Source: Streptomyces bluensis
GTDB taxonomy: Bacteria > Actinomycetota > Actinomycetes > Streptomycetales > Streptomycetaceae
Direction of reading: 5' to 3'
Assembly (NCBI RefSeq): GCF_014650715.1
Contig: NZ_BMVM01000013.1
Span: 124,001-188,000, forward strand
Length of the DNA stretch: 64,000 nt
The notes under the pieces are model-generated. The model saw only the letters and a list, made by a program, of their open reading frames with translations. It did not search any database and had not been told where the DNA came from. Shown one piece after another: positions 26,376 to 35,627 of this stretch. Within the stretch, counting starts at the first letter, position 1. The number at the start of each line of letters is the position of its first letter. The position numbers and the translations under genes were made by a program.

Positions 26376-28382
26376 TCAGGCTGATGCCTCTTCCGTCTGC
26401 TGGGCCGCCTTGTCGATGGCCGCCAGCGACTTACGCACCTGATGAGGGTCCGTCGTGTACCAGAAGTCGGGCAGTGATGCCTTCAGATAGCTGCCATAGC
26501 GGGCCGTGGCCAGTCGCTGGTCCAGGACGGCCACCACACCGCGGTCCCCGGACGCGCGTACGAGGCGGCCGGCGCCCTGGGCCATGAGCAGGGCCGCGTG
26601 GGTGGCGGCGACGGCCATGAAGCCATTGCCTCCCGCGTCCTCGACGGCCTTCTGCCGGGCACTCATCACAGGATCGTCGGGCCGTGGGAAGGGGATCTTG
26701 TCCATAACGACCAGCTGACAGCTGGGGCCCGGGACATCGACGCCCTGCCAGAGGGACAGCGTGCCGAAGAGGCAGGTCTTCGGGTCGGCCGCGAAGTTCT
26801 TGATCAGCTCGCCGAGTGTCTCCTCCCCCTGCAGCAGGATCGGGAACTCGGGAATGCGGACGCGCAGCTCCTCCGCCGCCAGCTGGGCCGCTCGGAACGA
26901 CGAGAACAGGCCCAGCGTCCGCCCGCCCGCGGCCCGGATCAGCTCGGTCAGCTCGTCCAGCATGTCGGCGCGGTCGCCGTCACGCGCGGGGCGTGCCAGG
27001 TGCTTGGCGACGTACAGGATGCCCTGCTTCGGGTAGTCGAACGGCGAGCCGACGTCGACGCCCTTCCACTGCGGCAGGTCCTCACCCTCTGTGCCCTCGG
27101 GAGCCAGGCCCAGCGAAGCTCCCACGCCGTTGAAGTCGCCGCCGAGCTTCAGGGTCGCCGATGTGAGAACCACCGAGCGGTCCGCGAAGAGCTTCTCCCT
27201 GAGGAGGCCCGAGACGGACATGGGGGCGACACGCAGGGAAGCTCCGCTGGGTCGATACGCGGCTCCGCCGCGGGGCTCGTGGCGCTCGTACCAGACCACG
27301 TCCCACTCGGAGCCGTTGCTGATGCGCTCGGCCACGTCGTGCACGGTCTCCACGGAGGCCAGCGCCTGCTTGCGGACCGCGTCCTCGTCCTGGACGGACC
27401 TGTCGCGCGTGCTGCCGATGGCCGAGATCACCGTACGGGCGGCGTCACGCAGCGCCATCAAGGCGTAACCGAGGTCCTCGGGGATCTCGTCCAGACGGCC
27501 GGGCAGGGCCAGCTCCATGAGCCGCTCGAAGCCCTCGGCGGCGGTCTGGAGCTGGTCGGCGGCCTTCTCGTTCACGAGCTTCGCGGCGCGGCGCACGGCG
27601 CGGTTGACCTGGCCAGGCGTGAGCTCGCCCGTGGCCACGCCCGTCACGCGCGAGACCAACTCGTGCGCTTCGTCGACGATCAGCACCTCGTGCTGCGGGA
27701 GGACCGGAGCGCCCTCGATCGCGTCGATCGCGAGCAGCGCGTGGTTGGTGACGACGACCTCGGAGAGCTTGGCGCGTTCGCGCGCCATCCCGGCGAAGCA
27801 CTCGGCGCCGTACGCGCACTTGGAGGCACCCAGGCACTCACGGGAGGACACGGACACCTGGGACCAGGCCCGGTCGGAGACGCCCGGAGTGAGGTCGTCA
27901 CGGTCGCCGGTCTCGGTCTCCTGCGACCAGTCCCGCAGCCGGAGCAGGTCCTGGCCCAGCTTGCTGGTGGGCGCGGCCGCCTCGAACTGGTCGAAGAGGC
28001 CCTCCTCCTCGTCCTGGGGCACGCCCTCGTGCAGGCGGTGCAGGCACAAGTAGTTCGACCGGCCCTTGAGCATCGCGAACTCGGGGCGGCGGCGCAGCAG
28101 GGGGTGCAGCGCCTCGACCGTGCGCGGCAGATCCCGCTCCACGAGCTGGCGTTGCAGAGCCAGGGTGGCCGTCGCCACGATGACCCGCTCCCCGTGCGCG
28201 AGTGCGGGCACCAGGTAGCCCAGCGACTTTCCGGTGCCGGTGCCGGCCTGGACCAGCAGGTGTGAGCCGTCGTCGATGGCCTGCTCGACGGCTTGGGCCA
28301 TGGTCACCTGGCCGGGGCGCTCCGCACCGCCGACGGCGGTGACGGCAGCATGCAGGAGTTCGGGGAGTGAGGGCTTCGTCAT
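26376..28382 (-). CDS. DinG/YoaA (XPD-like) ATP-dependent DNA helicase
   Basis: A 668-residue superfamily 2 helicase. The Walker A motif is AGTGTGKS (residues 46-53) and the DEAH box is IVDEAHE. Between them, four cysteines (Cys113 in NYLCLHR, then the cluster ECLGASKCAYGAEC) form the iron-sulfur site of the XPD/DinG group. The C-terminal helicase half contains QGVDVPG and QGAGRLVR. It is thought to unwind damaged or structured DNA; its position beside lexA fits the DNA-damage context, although no clear SOS box was seen at its own start. Confidence 0.93.
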   Translation of the reverse strand: MTKPSLPELLHAAVTAVGGAERPGQVTMAQAVEQAIDDGSHLLVQAGTGTGKSLGYLVPALAHGERVIVATATLALQRQLVERDLPRTVEALHPLLRRRPEFAMLKGRSNYLCLHRLHEGVPQDEEEGLFDQFEAAAPTSKLGQDLLRLRDWSQETETGDRDDLTPGVSDRAWSQVSVSSRECLGASKCAYGAECFAGMARERAKLSEVVVTNHALLAIDAIEGAPVLPQHEVLIVDEAHELVSRVTGVATGELTPGQVNRAVRRAAKLVNEKAADQLQTAAEGFERLMELALPGRLDEIPEDLGYALMALRDAARTVISAIGSTRDRSVQDEDAVRKQALASVETVHDVAERISNGSEWDVVWYERHEPRGGAAYRPSGASLRVAPMSVSGLLREKLFADRSVVLTSATLKLGGDFNGVGASLGLAPEGTEGEDLPQWKGVDVGSPFDYPKQGILYVAKHLARPARDGDRADMLDELTELIRAAGGRTLGLFSSFRAAQLAAEELRVRIPEFPILLQGEETLGELIKNFAADPKTCLFGTLSLWQGVDVPGPSCQLVVMDKIPFPRPDDPVMSARQKAVEDAGGNGFMAVAATHAALLMAQGAGRLVRASGDRGVVAVLDQRLATARYGSYLKASLPDFWYTTDPHQVRKSLAAIDKAAQQTEEASA

Positions 28383-28557
28383 AGCGCGACCACCCTACGG
28401 CCCGGCGCTGACACGCGGGCGGTCAAGGCGGGGCTGAGGGGGGTGATCAGGACGCGGGCCAGGGGTGGGTTGGCGGGTGGATGCAGCACGGAGTCCTTCG
28501 AAGTTCTTCTCGGGTGGGAACCGCTGCGTGGTGAGCGGTGTACCAAGAGTGATGGCG

Positions 28558-29469
28558 CTACAGCAGATCGCGCAGGGCCCGGTCTCGGACCATGAGGGCG
28601 GCTCGCTTGTCGGGCAGGTCGACCTCGGCGGAGAACCGGAAGCCGGCGCTCAGGAACGCGGAGACGGAGGGGGTGTTGCGAAGGTCGGGTTCCGCGATGA
28701 CGCGTGCGCACGAGGGCCGGTTGTCCAGGACCAGGTCGGCGAAGCCTCGGAGCAGGGCGGAGCCGATACCGCGGCCGCGGTCTGCGACACCGCCGATGAC
28801 GAGGTGAACGCCGGTGTCGTGCGGGCGGGCGGGGTAGTGGCGGGCCAGGGGGTCGAGATCCGCCCGGTAGACCTCCCAGTAGCTCATCGGGGTGCCGTCC
28901 AGCAGACCGAGGCACGGAATGCTGCGTCCGTCTCCGGCGAGCTGGCGGCGCAGGTGTCCCTCGGTCACGGACTGCGGTCCGGCGAGTCTCCAGAAGACGG
29001 CCACGGCGGGGTCGTTCATCCAGAGGCTGATCAGCGGAAGGTCCCGCTCGACGCGTACGGGAAGGAGGTGCAGGACGCCTACCGGGGTGGTGACCGGCCC
29101 CCAGTCGGCGAGGCGGTCGAGCAGGTCTCCGTCGGGTGGGACGCCATCCGCAGGGCACGCCTCCGCGTCGTCCCCCTCGCCCAGTCTCCCGCCGTGCTTC
29201 TCGACTTCCTCGGCCAGGAACTCCAGGAACTCGTCGGGCAGGCGTAGGTCCAGCGTGTCCTCGCTGTCTTGCGCCAGGGCGGATGCCTCGCCCGAACCGA
29301 TGCCGGCACGGGGACGGGTACCGGTGCCGGTGGTGGTCTCGGCGCGGGCGTCCTCTGCGGGGGCCGGACCAGTGTCGTCGCCACTGTCCGTCCGCACAGC
29401 GGTGGCGGCAGTACCGGTGACGGGCTGGTCGGTGGTGTCGGTGTCGGTGCTCGCATCGGTGGGAGGCAC
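28558..29469 (-). CDS. siderophore-type GNAT N-acyltransferase (IucB/RhbD-like)
   Basis: A 303-residue protein. The first 90 or so residues are threonine/alanine/acidic-rich and probably disordered. The rest is a GNAT acyltransferase of the AlcB/IucB/MbtK group, which acylates hydroxylated lysine- or diamine-derived amines. Typical features are LPLISLWMNDPAVAVFWRLAG, YWEVYRADLDPLARHYPA, and the acyl-CoA-binding stretch DRGRGIGSALLRGF. GTG 29469 has GAGAGGAG 7 bases upstream. It follows the NIS synthetase gene (120-base gap) and probably supplies its substrate. Confidence 0.88.
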   Translation of the reverse strand: MPPTDASTDTDTTDQPVTGTAATAVRTDSGDDTGPAPAEDARAETTTGTGTRPRAGIGSGEASALAQDSEDTLDLRLPDEFLEFLAEEVEKHGGRLGEGDDAEACPADGVPPDGDLLDRLADWGPVTTPVGVLHLLPVRVERDLPLISLWMNDPAVAVFWRLAGPQSVTEGHLRRQLAGDGRSIPCLGLLDGTPMSYWEVYRADLDPLARHYPARPHDTGVHLVIGGVADRGRGIGSALLRGFADLVLDNRPSCARVIAEPDLRNTPSVSAFLSAGFRFSAEVDLPDKRAALMVRDRALRDLL

Positions 29470-29589
29470 GGCGACGCTCCTCTCAGGAGACGGGGTGGGT
29501 CATGTTCCTCAGGGATCAGGGATCAGAGATGTGCGGGGAAGGGATACGGGGGTCTCAGGGAAGTCGGATGGTCCGGGTCTGCCCGGCCT

Positions 29590-31710
29590 TCATGAGCGGA
29601 GGGGATTGGCGATGGTGACGTAGACGGACTGGGTGTCCACGGGGCCGACGAGTTCATCGAGGCCGTGCAGCCGGGTCAGCAGGTTCGCCTTGCAGCGCAG
29701 GACCGGTGAGTCGAGGAGCAAAGCGGGCAGTGAGGTGCGCAGTCGGGCGGGGCCGGTGGCCGCAGCAGCCAGGAAGCGGCGGAAGGCGGAGAGCAACAGC
29801 CCCTCATCGGCGAGGTGTTGGGAGCCGAAGGCGCCGATGAGCCCGAACACGTTGTTGATGGCGAGGTAGTACGCGAAGCGTTCGTCGGTGACCTCGTCGG
29901 AGACGAACGTGTCGCTCTGCTCTCCGATGCCGGGCAACCGGGCGTCGAGTTCCGCTCGGCGGGACTCACGGAAGTAGTAGCCCTGGTTGTCACGGTAGCG
30001 GCCGCCTCTGGGCCAGCCCTCGGGGTCCAGCAGGAGCAGGGTGTTCTGCTGGTGGGCCTCAAGGGCGATACCGGCCTCACTGTCGAGCCACAGCACGGGG
30101 CGCACGACGTGTTCCAGGTAGCGCAGGAACCACTCGGTGGCGACGGCTTGGCGAGGACGTCCGGTGCGGCCGGCGAGGCGAGTGACGATGTCGGTGAGCC
30201 TGGATCGCATGACGAAGTCGGGCGTGTCGACGGGCCGACCGCGCTGCTGGTGATCGGTCCCATACGGCTGGACGGACGCGTGCGGTTGGGGACCCGTTGC
30301 GTGGGCCCTGACGATCGTGTGGGACCAGTCGGTCGGCCGGTCCGGCTGGGTGGCCGGGTGTGGCCGGTCAGTCAGATGTGGCGTCAGATGTGGGCGGTCG
30401 GCCGGGTACGGATCGTCGGATAGGAGGAGTCCGTCAGTCGAGGGGCGTTGGCTCATCGCACACGGCCGAGGGGAGACGAGGCCGGCGATGCAGGTGATGT
30501 CGTCCGCTGGGTCGAACGGGTTGTGCCGGATCACCACGTCCAGACCGGGTACGGGGTGGCCGTCCGGTCCGGTGACCGCGAGCCAGGCCGGGTCGCGGAC
30601 GATGTCGAAGCCGGGGTGGGCGTTCTGCCACTCCCTCGCCAGGCCGGTGCGGAGGAGACGGTGGACCTCCACTCCGCGGTGGAGTTCCTTGCGGAGATTC
30701 TCGCGACGGGAGTTGGTGATGCTCAGCCCCAGCGACAGCTTGAGCATGGCGGGGGCGCCGGAACGGTAGACGGTGCGCACGGAGGAGGTGGGGTGCCAAG
30801 GAGAGCCGAACCGGCCGAGGTACTGGAGGAGCCCGGTATCCAGCAGGGCCGCGATCTCCGGGCGGTGCAGGATCGCGTGGAGCTGCCAGGGGTGCACGGG
30901 CAGGGCGGTATGGCCCGTGGGCAGGGGCAGCCCCGAGCCGGCCAGCCGCGCGGTCAGCTGCTCGGCAGGGACGAGTCGGCCGCGTTCCGTCCACGCCGAG
31001 TCGGCCGCCAGGGCGGATGGCGCGACCGCGATCCAGTGCAAGGGGAAGGAGCCGCGCGACTCCGGTGAGTAGAGCCGTGCTTCCGCTTCGGAGAACCCTT
31101 CACGACTCTTCGGAGTGGGGTGCAGGGGGTGGCCGAGTACGAGTGACTGTTCGGCGGTGAGGAAGAGATCGGCTGCGTCGGCGGGGTTGCTGCGCCGGTC
31201 GCTGAGGAACGCGGCAGTACGGCGGAGTGAGTCGGCGACCCGGCCCACGAGGTCTGCGCTCTCCCGGCCAGAAGGCAGAGAGGCATCTGGTGCCGCGTCA
31301 TCGGTGCACTCGGCGGCGGCTTCCCTGGCCAGGAGGGCTGCCACTGTCATCGCGTCGGCGGGGGGCGCGGTGTCGGGGGCGTCTGCCAGACGGGCGGGGC
31401 CGAACCGGTGCCAGCCCGTGGGGGACCAGTAGTGGACCGGTGCGAGGAGAGCTGTGCCGGTGGCGGGGAGGGGGATGCGGAGCGTGCCGTCGTCGGGGGC
31501 GGGGACGTCGTGTTCCCGTGCCCAACAGCGCAGTAGGTTCTCGATGGCTGCGGCTTGGGCTGCGGTGTGTGCGTCGGGGTGGTTCAGAAGGTCGGAGGTG
31601 GGGGCGCGCAAGCGTTCGACTTCGTGCGTTCCGTCCATCTGCTCGGGGATCGATTCGGTGCCTCGGGTGTGGGGGCGGGTGCGCCCGGCAGGCAGGGGGG
31701 TCGCGGTCAA
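29590..31710 (-). CDS. IucA/IucC-family NIS siderophore synthetase
   Basis: A 706-residue ATP-dependent synthetase that condenses a carboxylate (citrate, succinyl or similar) with an amine during NRPS-independent siderophore assembly. Conserved motifs include LPVHPWQLH, the nucleotide-binding SSVRTV and KLSLGLSITNSRREN, and the C-terminal EAHQQNTLL. TTG 31710 is favoured over ATG 31638: GAGGA precedes it at good spacing and the intervening codons are G/C-ending. Residues about 418-491 form a Pro/His/Asp-rich low-complexity insertion not expected in the family. Only the acyltransferase gene accompanies it; no decarboxylase or monooxygenase gene is nearby. No iron box was recognised. Confidence 0.92.
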   Translation of the reverse strand: MTATPLPAGRTRPHTRGTESIPEQMDGTHEVERLRAPTSDLLNHPDAHTAAQAAAIENLLRCWAREHDVPAPDDGTLRIPLPATGTALLAPVHYWSPTGWHRFGPARLADAPDTAPPADAMTVAALLAREAAAECTDDAAPDASLPSGRESADLVGRVADSLRRTAAFLSDRRSNPADAADLFLTAEQSLVLGHPLHPTPKSREGFSEAEARLYSPESRGSFPLHWIAVAPSALAADSAWTERGRLVPAEQLTARLAGSGLPLPTGHTALPVHPWQLHAILHRPEIAALLDTGLLQYLGRFGSPWHPTSSVRTVYRSGAPAMLKLSLGLSITNSRRENLRKELHRGVEVHRLLRTGLAREWQNAHPGFDIVRDPAWLAVTGPDGHPVPGLDVVIRHNPFDPADDITCIAGLVSPRPCAMSQRPSTDGLLLSDDPYPADRPHLTPHLTDRPHPATQPDRPTDWSHTIVRAHATGPQPHASVQPYGTDHQQRGRPVDTPDFVMRSRLTDIVTRLAGRTGRPRQAVATEWFLRYLEHVVRPVLWLDSEAGIALEAHQQNTLLLLDPEGWPRGGRYRDNQGYYFRESRRAELDARLPGIGEQSDTFVSDEVTDERFAYYLAINNVFGLIGAFGSQHLADEGLLLSAFRRFLAAAATGPARLRTSLPALLLDSPVLRCKANLLTRLHGLDELVGPVDTQSVYVTIANPLRS

Positions 31711-31782
31711 GGGATCCTCGTGGTGTTTTTCAGGTGCGTACGCGATGTGTTCATCCGAAGGCGGGCCGCCGAACTCGCGTCG

Positions 31783-32019
31783 TCACGCGGGCGGGTCCGT
31801 CGGCACCGCGTCCGTGAGTCGGCCGAGCACGGCGTTGGCCCCTCCGGCACAGGTGAACCCGCCGGCCGGAGTGGGGAGTTGCGTGAGCATGCGGGTGGCC
31901 ACGTCAAGGAGTGCACAGGTGCGCGCCGCGGACTCGTGCGCCGATTGCCGCCGCAGGATCCCCTCGTGGGCCGCGCGTGCCGCCTCGGTCGCACGCCCCA
32001 CGGACTCGGTCACAGCCAC
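31783..32019 (-). CDS. small hypothetical protein upstream of the siderophore genes
   Basis: A 78-residue protein starting at GTG 32019, with GGAGG 7 bases upstream and good G/C third-position bias. The N-terminal half is predicted helical and alanine-rich with several charged residues; the C-terminal part contains TCAGGANAVLGRL. No family is recognised. It is the first gene in line with the NIS synthetase, 72 bases upstream of it, and may be co-transcribed. Confidence 0.55.
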   Translation of the reverse strand: MAVTESVGRATEAARAAHEGILRRQSAHESAARTCALLDVATRMLTQLPTPAGGFTCAGGANAVLGRLTDAVPTDPPA

Positions 32020-32424
32020 GACGGTTCCTCCGCTCCCAGAGGCGAGTTGGCCGAGGGCTCCGTGCAACGACAGGCCCCCGCACGTACCAACGACGCGACC
32101 CGCGCGGGGAAGCGGGTGCGGTCCGGATCGGCGCGCAGGGAGATCCGAGCCGCCGTGTGAAAGGAGTCGAAGATCCACGCCGTGACGGAACCGTTGTGGT
32201 TCTGTCGGATGTCCCCTACAGCGACCACATAGTGTGTGGTGCCGTTCAGTGAACGCCGCGACGAACGCGGCCGGTCGGCGTCGGCGGTTCCGTACCGAGA
32301 GGGCGACCATCGGCGGATCCCCCACCAAGCTGCCGGGCGGCGTGCGGAGAGAATGTCGTACGCGAACGTACGCGACCGCTCCGGCGGCACAGAGTTGTCA
32401 AGCGCCCCAGGGGGAGTTCAGACC
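32020..32424. promoter_or_regulatory. divergent promoter region between siderophore unit and protease gene
   Basis: No gene is supported. It should hold promoters in both directions. A 6-base inverted repeat, ACCACA (32224-32229) and TGTGGT (32235-32240), could be an operator. A tandem CGTACGCGA repeat lies near 32357-32376. No DmdR/IdeR-type iron box was seen. Confidence 0.4.
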
Positions 32425-33663
32425 ATGCCATCCATACGCCCGTTCCTCACCGCTCGCCGAGTCAGGGGTGGGCGCCGCACATCCTTCCCCACGCTGGCTG
32501 CCGTCGGTCTCGCCACGGCTCTCGCGCTGACCGTCACCGCCTGCGGCCCGGGCGACGACGGGGCGAACGCCGACGCGTCCGCGTCCCAGGGATCCTCGGA
32601 CGGCGACGGCAAGATCCGGATCCCGGACGACATCCAGGACGACATCCGGGACAAGCTCAAAGAGCACGGAATCGACATCGACAAGTGGAAGAAGGGCGCC
32701 TGGAAGAACTGGGACAAGGACGACTGGCTGCGCGAGGCCGAGGACTTCGTCAACCCGATCATCAAGGACCTGTGGGACCCGGACCGGATGCGGGAGGCCC
32801 AGGAGCCGGAGAAGGAGGTCGACGAGAGCGACCTCTCCGGTGACCAGGGCGTCACCGACCCGACGCCGGCGGCCGTGAGGGCGCGGGCCGTGCCGACGGG
32901 CTACCACGACAACGTGCCCGAGGCGGGCAAGGTGTTCTTCGACGGTCCCCAGGGCACGATGGTCTGCTCGGCGACGGTGGTCGAGGACCCGGCCAACCCT
33001 GGCAAGTCGAACCTCGTGTGGACCGCGGGCCACTGCGTGCACGCCGGCAAGTCGGGCGGCTGGTACCGCAACATCGCCTTCGTGCCGTCCTACAACGACA
33101 GCGGGATGACGGCGACGGAGCTCGCGGGCGCCACCAAGGAGGAGGTCGCTCCGTACGGTGTCTGGTGGGGCGACGGGGCGCGGACCTCGGACCAGTGGAT
33201 CGAGCAGGGCGGCAGGACGGGCGGTGACGGCGCGTCGTACGACTTCGCGGTCATCCATGTGACACCGGAGGAGGGCGGAAACGGCAAGTCGCTGGAGGAG
33301 ACAGTCGGTTCGGCGCTCCCGGTGGACTTCAACGCGCCCGCGGTTCCGCAGGTGAAGAGCATTACGGCGACGGGTTACCCGGCGGCGGCGCCGTTCGACG
33401 GCGAGACGATGTACCAGTGCACGGACAAGCCGGGCCGGCTCTCGCTGCTGAAGTCCGACCCCACGATGTACCGCATCGGCTGCACGATGACGGGCGGTTC
33501 GTCCGGCGGCGGCTGGGTGGCGGCCGGTGCGGACGGCAAGCCCGCGCTCGTCTCCAACACCTCGATCGGCCCGGTGAACGCCGGCTGGCTGGCGGGCCCG
33601 CGGCTGGGCGGGGTGGCCAAGGACGTGTACGAAGAGGTGAGCCGGAAGTTCGCCGGTCAGTGA
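32425..33663 (+). CDS. secreted lipoprotein, trypsin-like serine protease fold
   Basis: A 412-residue protein. A type II signal peptide with lipobox LTVTAC (cysteine near residue 36) predicts anchoring to the outer face of the membrane. A highly charged linker (about 55-155, rich in Asp/Lys and Trp) follows. The protease domain has the catalytic triad in context: TAGHC (His), YDFAVIHV (Asp) and GGSSGGGW (Ser). ATG 32425 has GGGGGAG 8 bases upstream; a longer in-frame frame to 32236 has no signal peptide logic. Substrate unknown. Confidence 0.9.
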   Translation: MPSIRPFLTARRVRGGRRTSFPTLAAVGLATALALTVTACGPGDDGANADASASQGSSDGDGKIRIPDDIQDDIRDKLKEHGIDIDKWKKGAWKNWDKDDWLREAEDFVNPIIKDLWDPDRMREAQEPEKEVDESDLSGDQGVTDPTPAAVRARAVPTGYHDNVPEAGKVFFDGPQGTMVCSATVVEDPANPGKSNLVWTAGHCVHAGKSGGWYRNIAFVPSYNDSGMTATELAGATKEEVAPYGVWWGDGARTSDQWIEQGGRTGGDGASYDFAVIHVTPEEGGNGKSLEETVGSALPVDFNAPAVPQVKSITATGYPAAAPFDGETMYQCTDKPGRLSLLKSDPTMYRIGCTMTGGSSGGGWVAAGADGKPALVSNTSIGPVNAGWLAGPRLGGVAKDVYEEVSRKFAGQ

Positions 33664-33749
33664 CGACTCGGTGACCGGTGACCGCGTGCTGTTCGTCGGG
33701 GCCGGCGCCGGGCCGCCCCGACCAACAGCCGTCGACCACGGACGAACGC

Positions 33750-33785
33750 AAGGCCCGCCCCTCCCACGCGGGGGGGGCGGGCCTT
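33750..33785. terminator. bidirectional terminator between protease gene and hflX
   Basis: A 12-base stem, AAGGCCCGCCCC (33750-33761) with GGGGCGGGCCTT (33774-33785), and a 12-base loop between convergent genes. Confidence 0.82.
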
Positions 33786-33829
33786 CGCGCGTCGTACGTA
33801 CCGCGCGTCAGGCGGTGTGCGGAGCGGTG

Positions 33830-35326
33830 TCAGGCCAGCGGTGCCGGTGCGTACGGTGTCAGCTCCGCCGCCAGTTCCTCGTGGACCCGCGCCTTGAGCA
33901 GGGTGCCCTCCGGGGTGTGCTCCTCGGAGATCACCTCGCCCTCGGTGTGGGCGCGGGCGACCAGCTTGCCCAGCGTGTACGGCACGAGTGCCTCGATCTC
34001 GACCGAGGGACGGGGCAGCTCGTTGTCGATCAGCGCGAGGAGTTCGTCGATGCCCTGGCCGGTGCGGGCCGACACCGCGATGGCGCGCTTCTCGATCCGC
34101 AGCAGCCTCTGAAGCGTCAGCGGGTCGGCCGCGTCCGCCTTGTTGACCACGACGATCTCGGGCACGTCGGTGGCGCCGACGTCCCTGATCACCTCGCGCA
34201 CGGCGGCCAGCTGCTCCTCCGGTGCCGGGTGCGAACCGTCCACCACGTGCAGGATCAGGTCGGAGTCGCCGACCTCCTCCATTGTGGAACGGAACGCCTC
34301 GACCAGGTGATGCGGCAGGTGGCGCACAAAACCGACGGTGTCCGCCAGGGTGTACAGCCGCCCGCCCGGGGTCTCGGCCCGGCGCACGGTCGGGTCGAGG
34401 GTCGCGAACAGTGCGTTCTCGACCAGGACGCCCGCGCCTGTGAGTCGGTTGAGCAGCGAGGACTTGCCCGCGTTGGTGTAGCCGGCGATGGCGACCGACG
34501 GCACCTTGTGGCGCTTGCGCTCCTTGCGCTTGATCTCGCGGCCGGTCTTCATGTCCGCGATCTCCCGGCGCATCTTCGCCATCTTCTCGCGGATACGGCG
34601 CCGGTCCGTCTCGATCTTGGTCTCACCGGGGCCACGGGTGGCGAGGCCGCCGCCCTTGCCGCCGCCCATCTGCCGCGACAGCGACTGACCCCAGCCTCGG
34701 AGCCTGGGCAGCATGTACTGCATCTGCGCGAGCGCGACCTGCGCCTTGCCCTCTCGGGACTTGGCGTGCTGGGCGAAGATGTCGAGGATCAGGGCCGTGC
34801 GGTCGATGACCTTGACCTTGACGACGTCTTCGAGGTGGATGAGCTGGCCCGGACTGAGCTCACCGTCGCAGATGACGGTGTCGGCTCCCGACTCCAGGAC
34901 GATGTCCCGCAGCTCGTCGGCCTTGCCGGAGCCGATGTACGTGGCCGCGTCGGGCTTGTCGCGGCGCTGGATCACACCGTCGAGTACCAGCGCGCCCGCG
35001 GTCTCCGCGAGGGCTGCCAGCTCGGCCAGCGAGTTCTCCGCGTCCTGTACCGTTCCCGAGGTCCAGACGCCGACGAGGACGACGCGCTCCAGACGGAGCT
35101 GGCGGTACTCGACCTCGGTGACGTCTTCGAGTTCGGTGGAGAGGCCCACGACTCGGCGCAGGGCCGCGCGCTCGGAGCGGTCGAACTGGTCGCCGTCCCG
35201 GTCTCCGTCGATCTCGTGGCTCCAGGCGACGTCCTCTTCCATCAGGGCATCGGCCCGAAGACCTTCGGTGTAGTTCTGCGCGAGGGCGCGCTGCGCGGCC
35301 TGGGAAGGGGAAGAAGAGGAGGTCAT
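33830..35326 (-). CDS. hflX: GTPase HflX (ribosome-associated)
   Basis: A 498-residue HflX orthologue, a GTPase that binds and splits stalled ribosomes under stress. The N-terminal HflX domain includes DAATYIGSGKADEL and the glycine-rich segment MGGGKGGGLATRGPGETKIE. The G domain has the P-loop GYTNAGKSSLLN, the DTVGF G3 motif and NKAD. Compared with short HflX proteins there is an acidic N-terminal extension of about 50 residues, usual in actinobacteria. The upstream region carries three CGTCACT direct repeats. Confidence 0.96.
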   Translation of the reverse strand: MTSSSSPSQAAQRALAQNYTEGLRADALMEEDVAWSHEIDGDRDGDQFDRSERAALRRVVGLSTELEDVTEVEYRQLRLERVVLVGVWTSGTVQDAENSLAELAALAETAGALVLDGVIQRRDKPDAATYIGSGKADELRDIVLESGADTVICDGELSPGQLIHLEDVVKVKVIDRTALILDIFAQHAKSREGKAQVALAQMQYMLPRLRGWGQSLSRQMGGGKGGGLATRGPGETKIETDRRRIREKMAKMRREIADMKTGREIKRKERKRHKVPSVAIAGYTNAGKSSLLNRLTGAGVLVENALFATLDPTVRRAETPGGRLYTLADTVGFVRHLPHHLVEAFRSTMEEVGDSDLILHVVDGSHPAPEEQLAAVREVIRDVGATDVPEIVVVNKADAADPLTLQRLLRIEKRAIAVSARTGQGIDELLALIDNELPRPSVEIEALVPYTLGKLVARAHTEGEVISEEHTPEGTLLKARVHEELAAELTPYAPAPLA

Positions 35327-35417
35327 TGGATCCTTACGTCGATGGGAAACGATTGCGGCGACGGGCTGTCCACCAATGGCGGCGATGACGGCGATCCGTT
35401 ACTGACGGCAGTCCCTC

Positions 35418-35467
35418 CGTCACTGGCACGGATCTTTCGTCACTTGCGACGTACCCGTTTCGTCACT
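35418..35467. repeat. three CGTCACT direct repeats upstream of hflX
   Basis: CGTCACT occurs at 35418-35424, 35438-35444 and 35461-35467, spaced 20 and 23 bases (about two helical turns), 90-140 bases upstream of the hflX start in the 301-base gap before the M1 peptidase gene. This spacing is what an activator or response-regulator site array would show. No known consensus is recognised. Confidence 0.4.
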
Positions 35468-35627
35468 GTGGACAACGTCCGAGTACCCCCGGAGATTCCC
35501 GGACCCGTCCCGAGCGGGACCCGCCCCCAGGGGCCGGGCCGCGCCGCCGACGGAGAAGATGGTCGCACGACACGGCTCGTCTCGTCACCCGGGTTATTCC
35601 CGTTCCGCCGTCCGCTCGCGTCTGTGG

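Noticed and set aside
31639..31782. Iron-responsive (DmdR/IdeR) box before the siderophore genes
   Set aside because: No TTAGGTTAGGCTAACCTAA-like palindrome is visible in this gap, in 29470-29589 or in 32020-32424.
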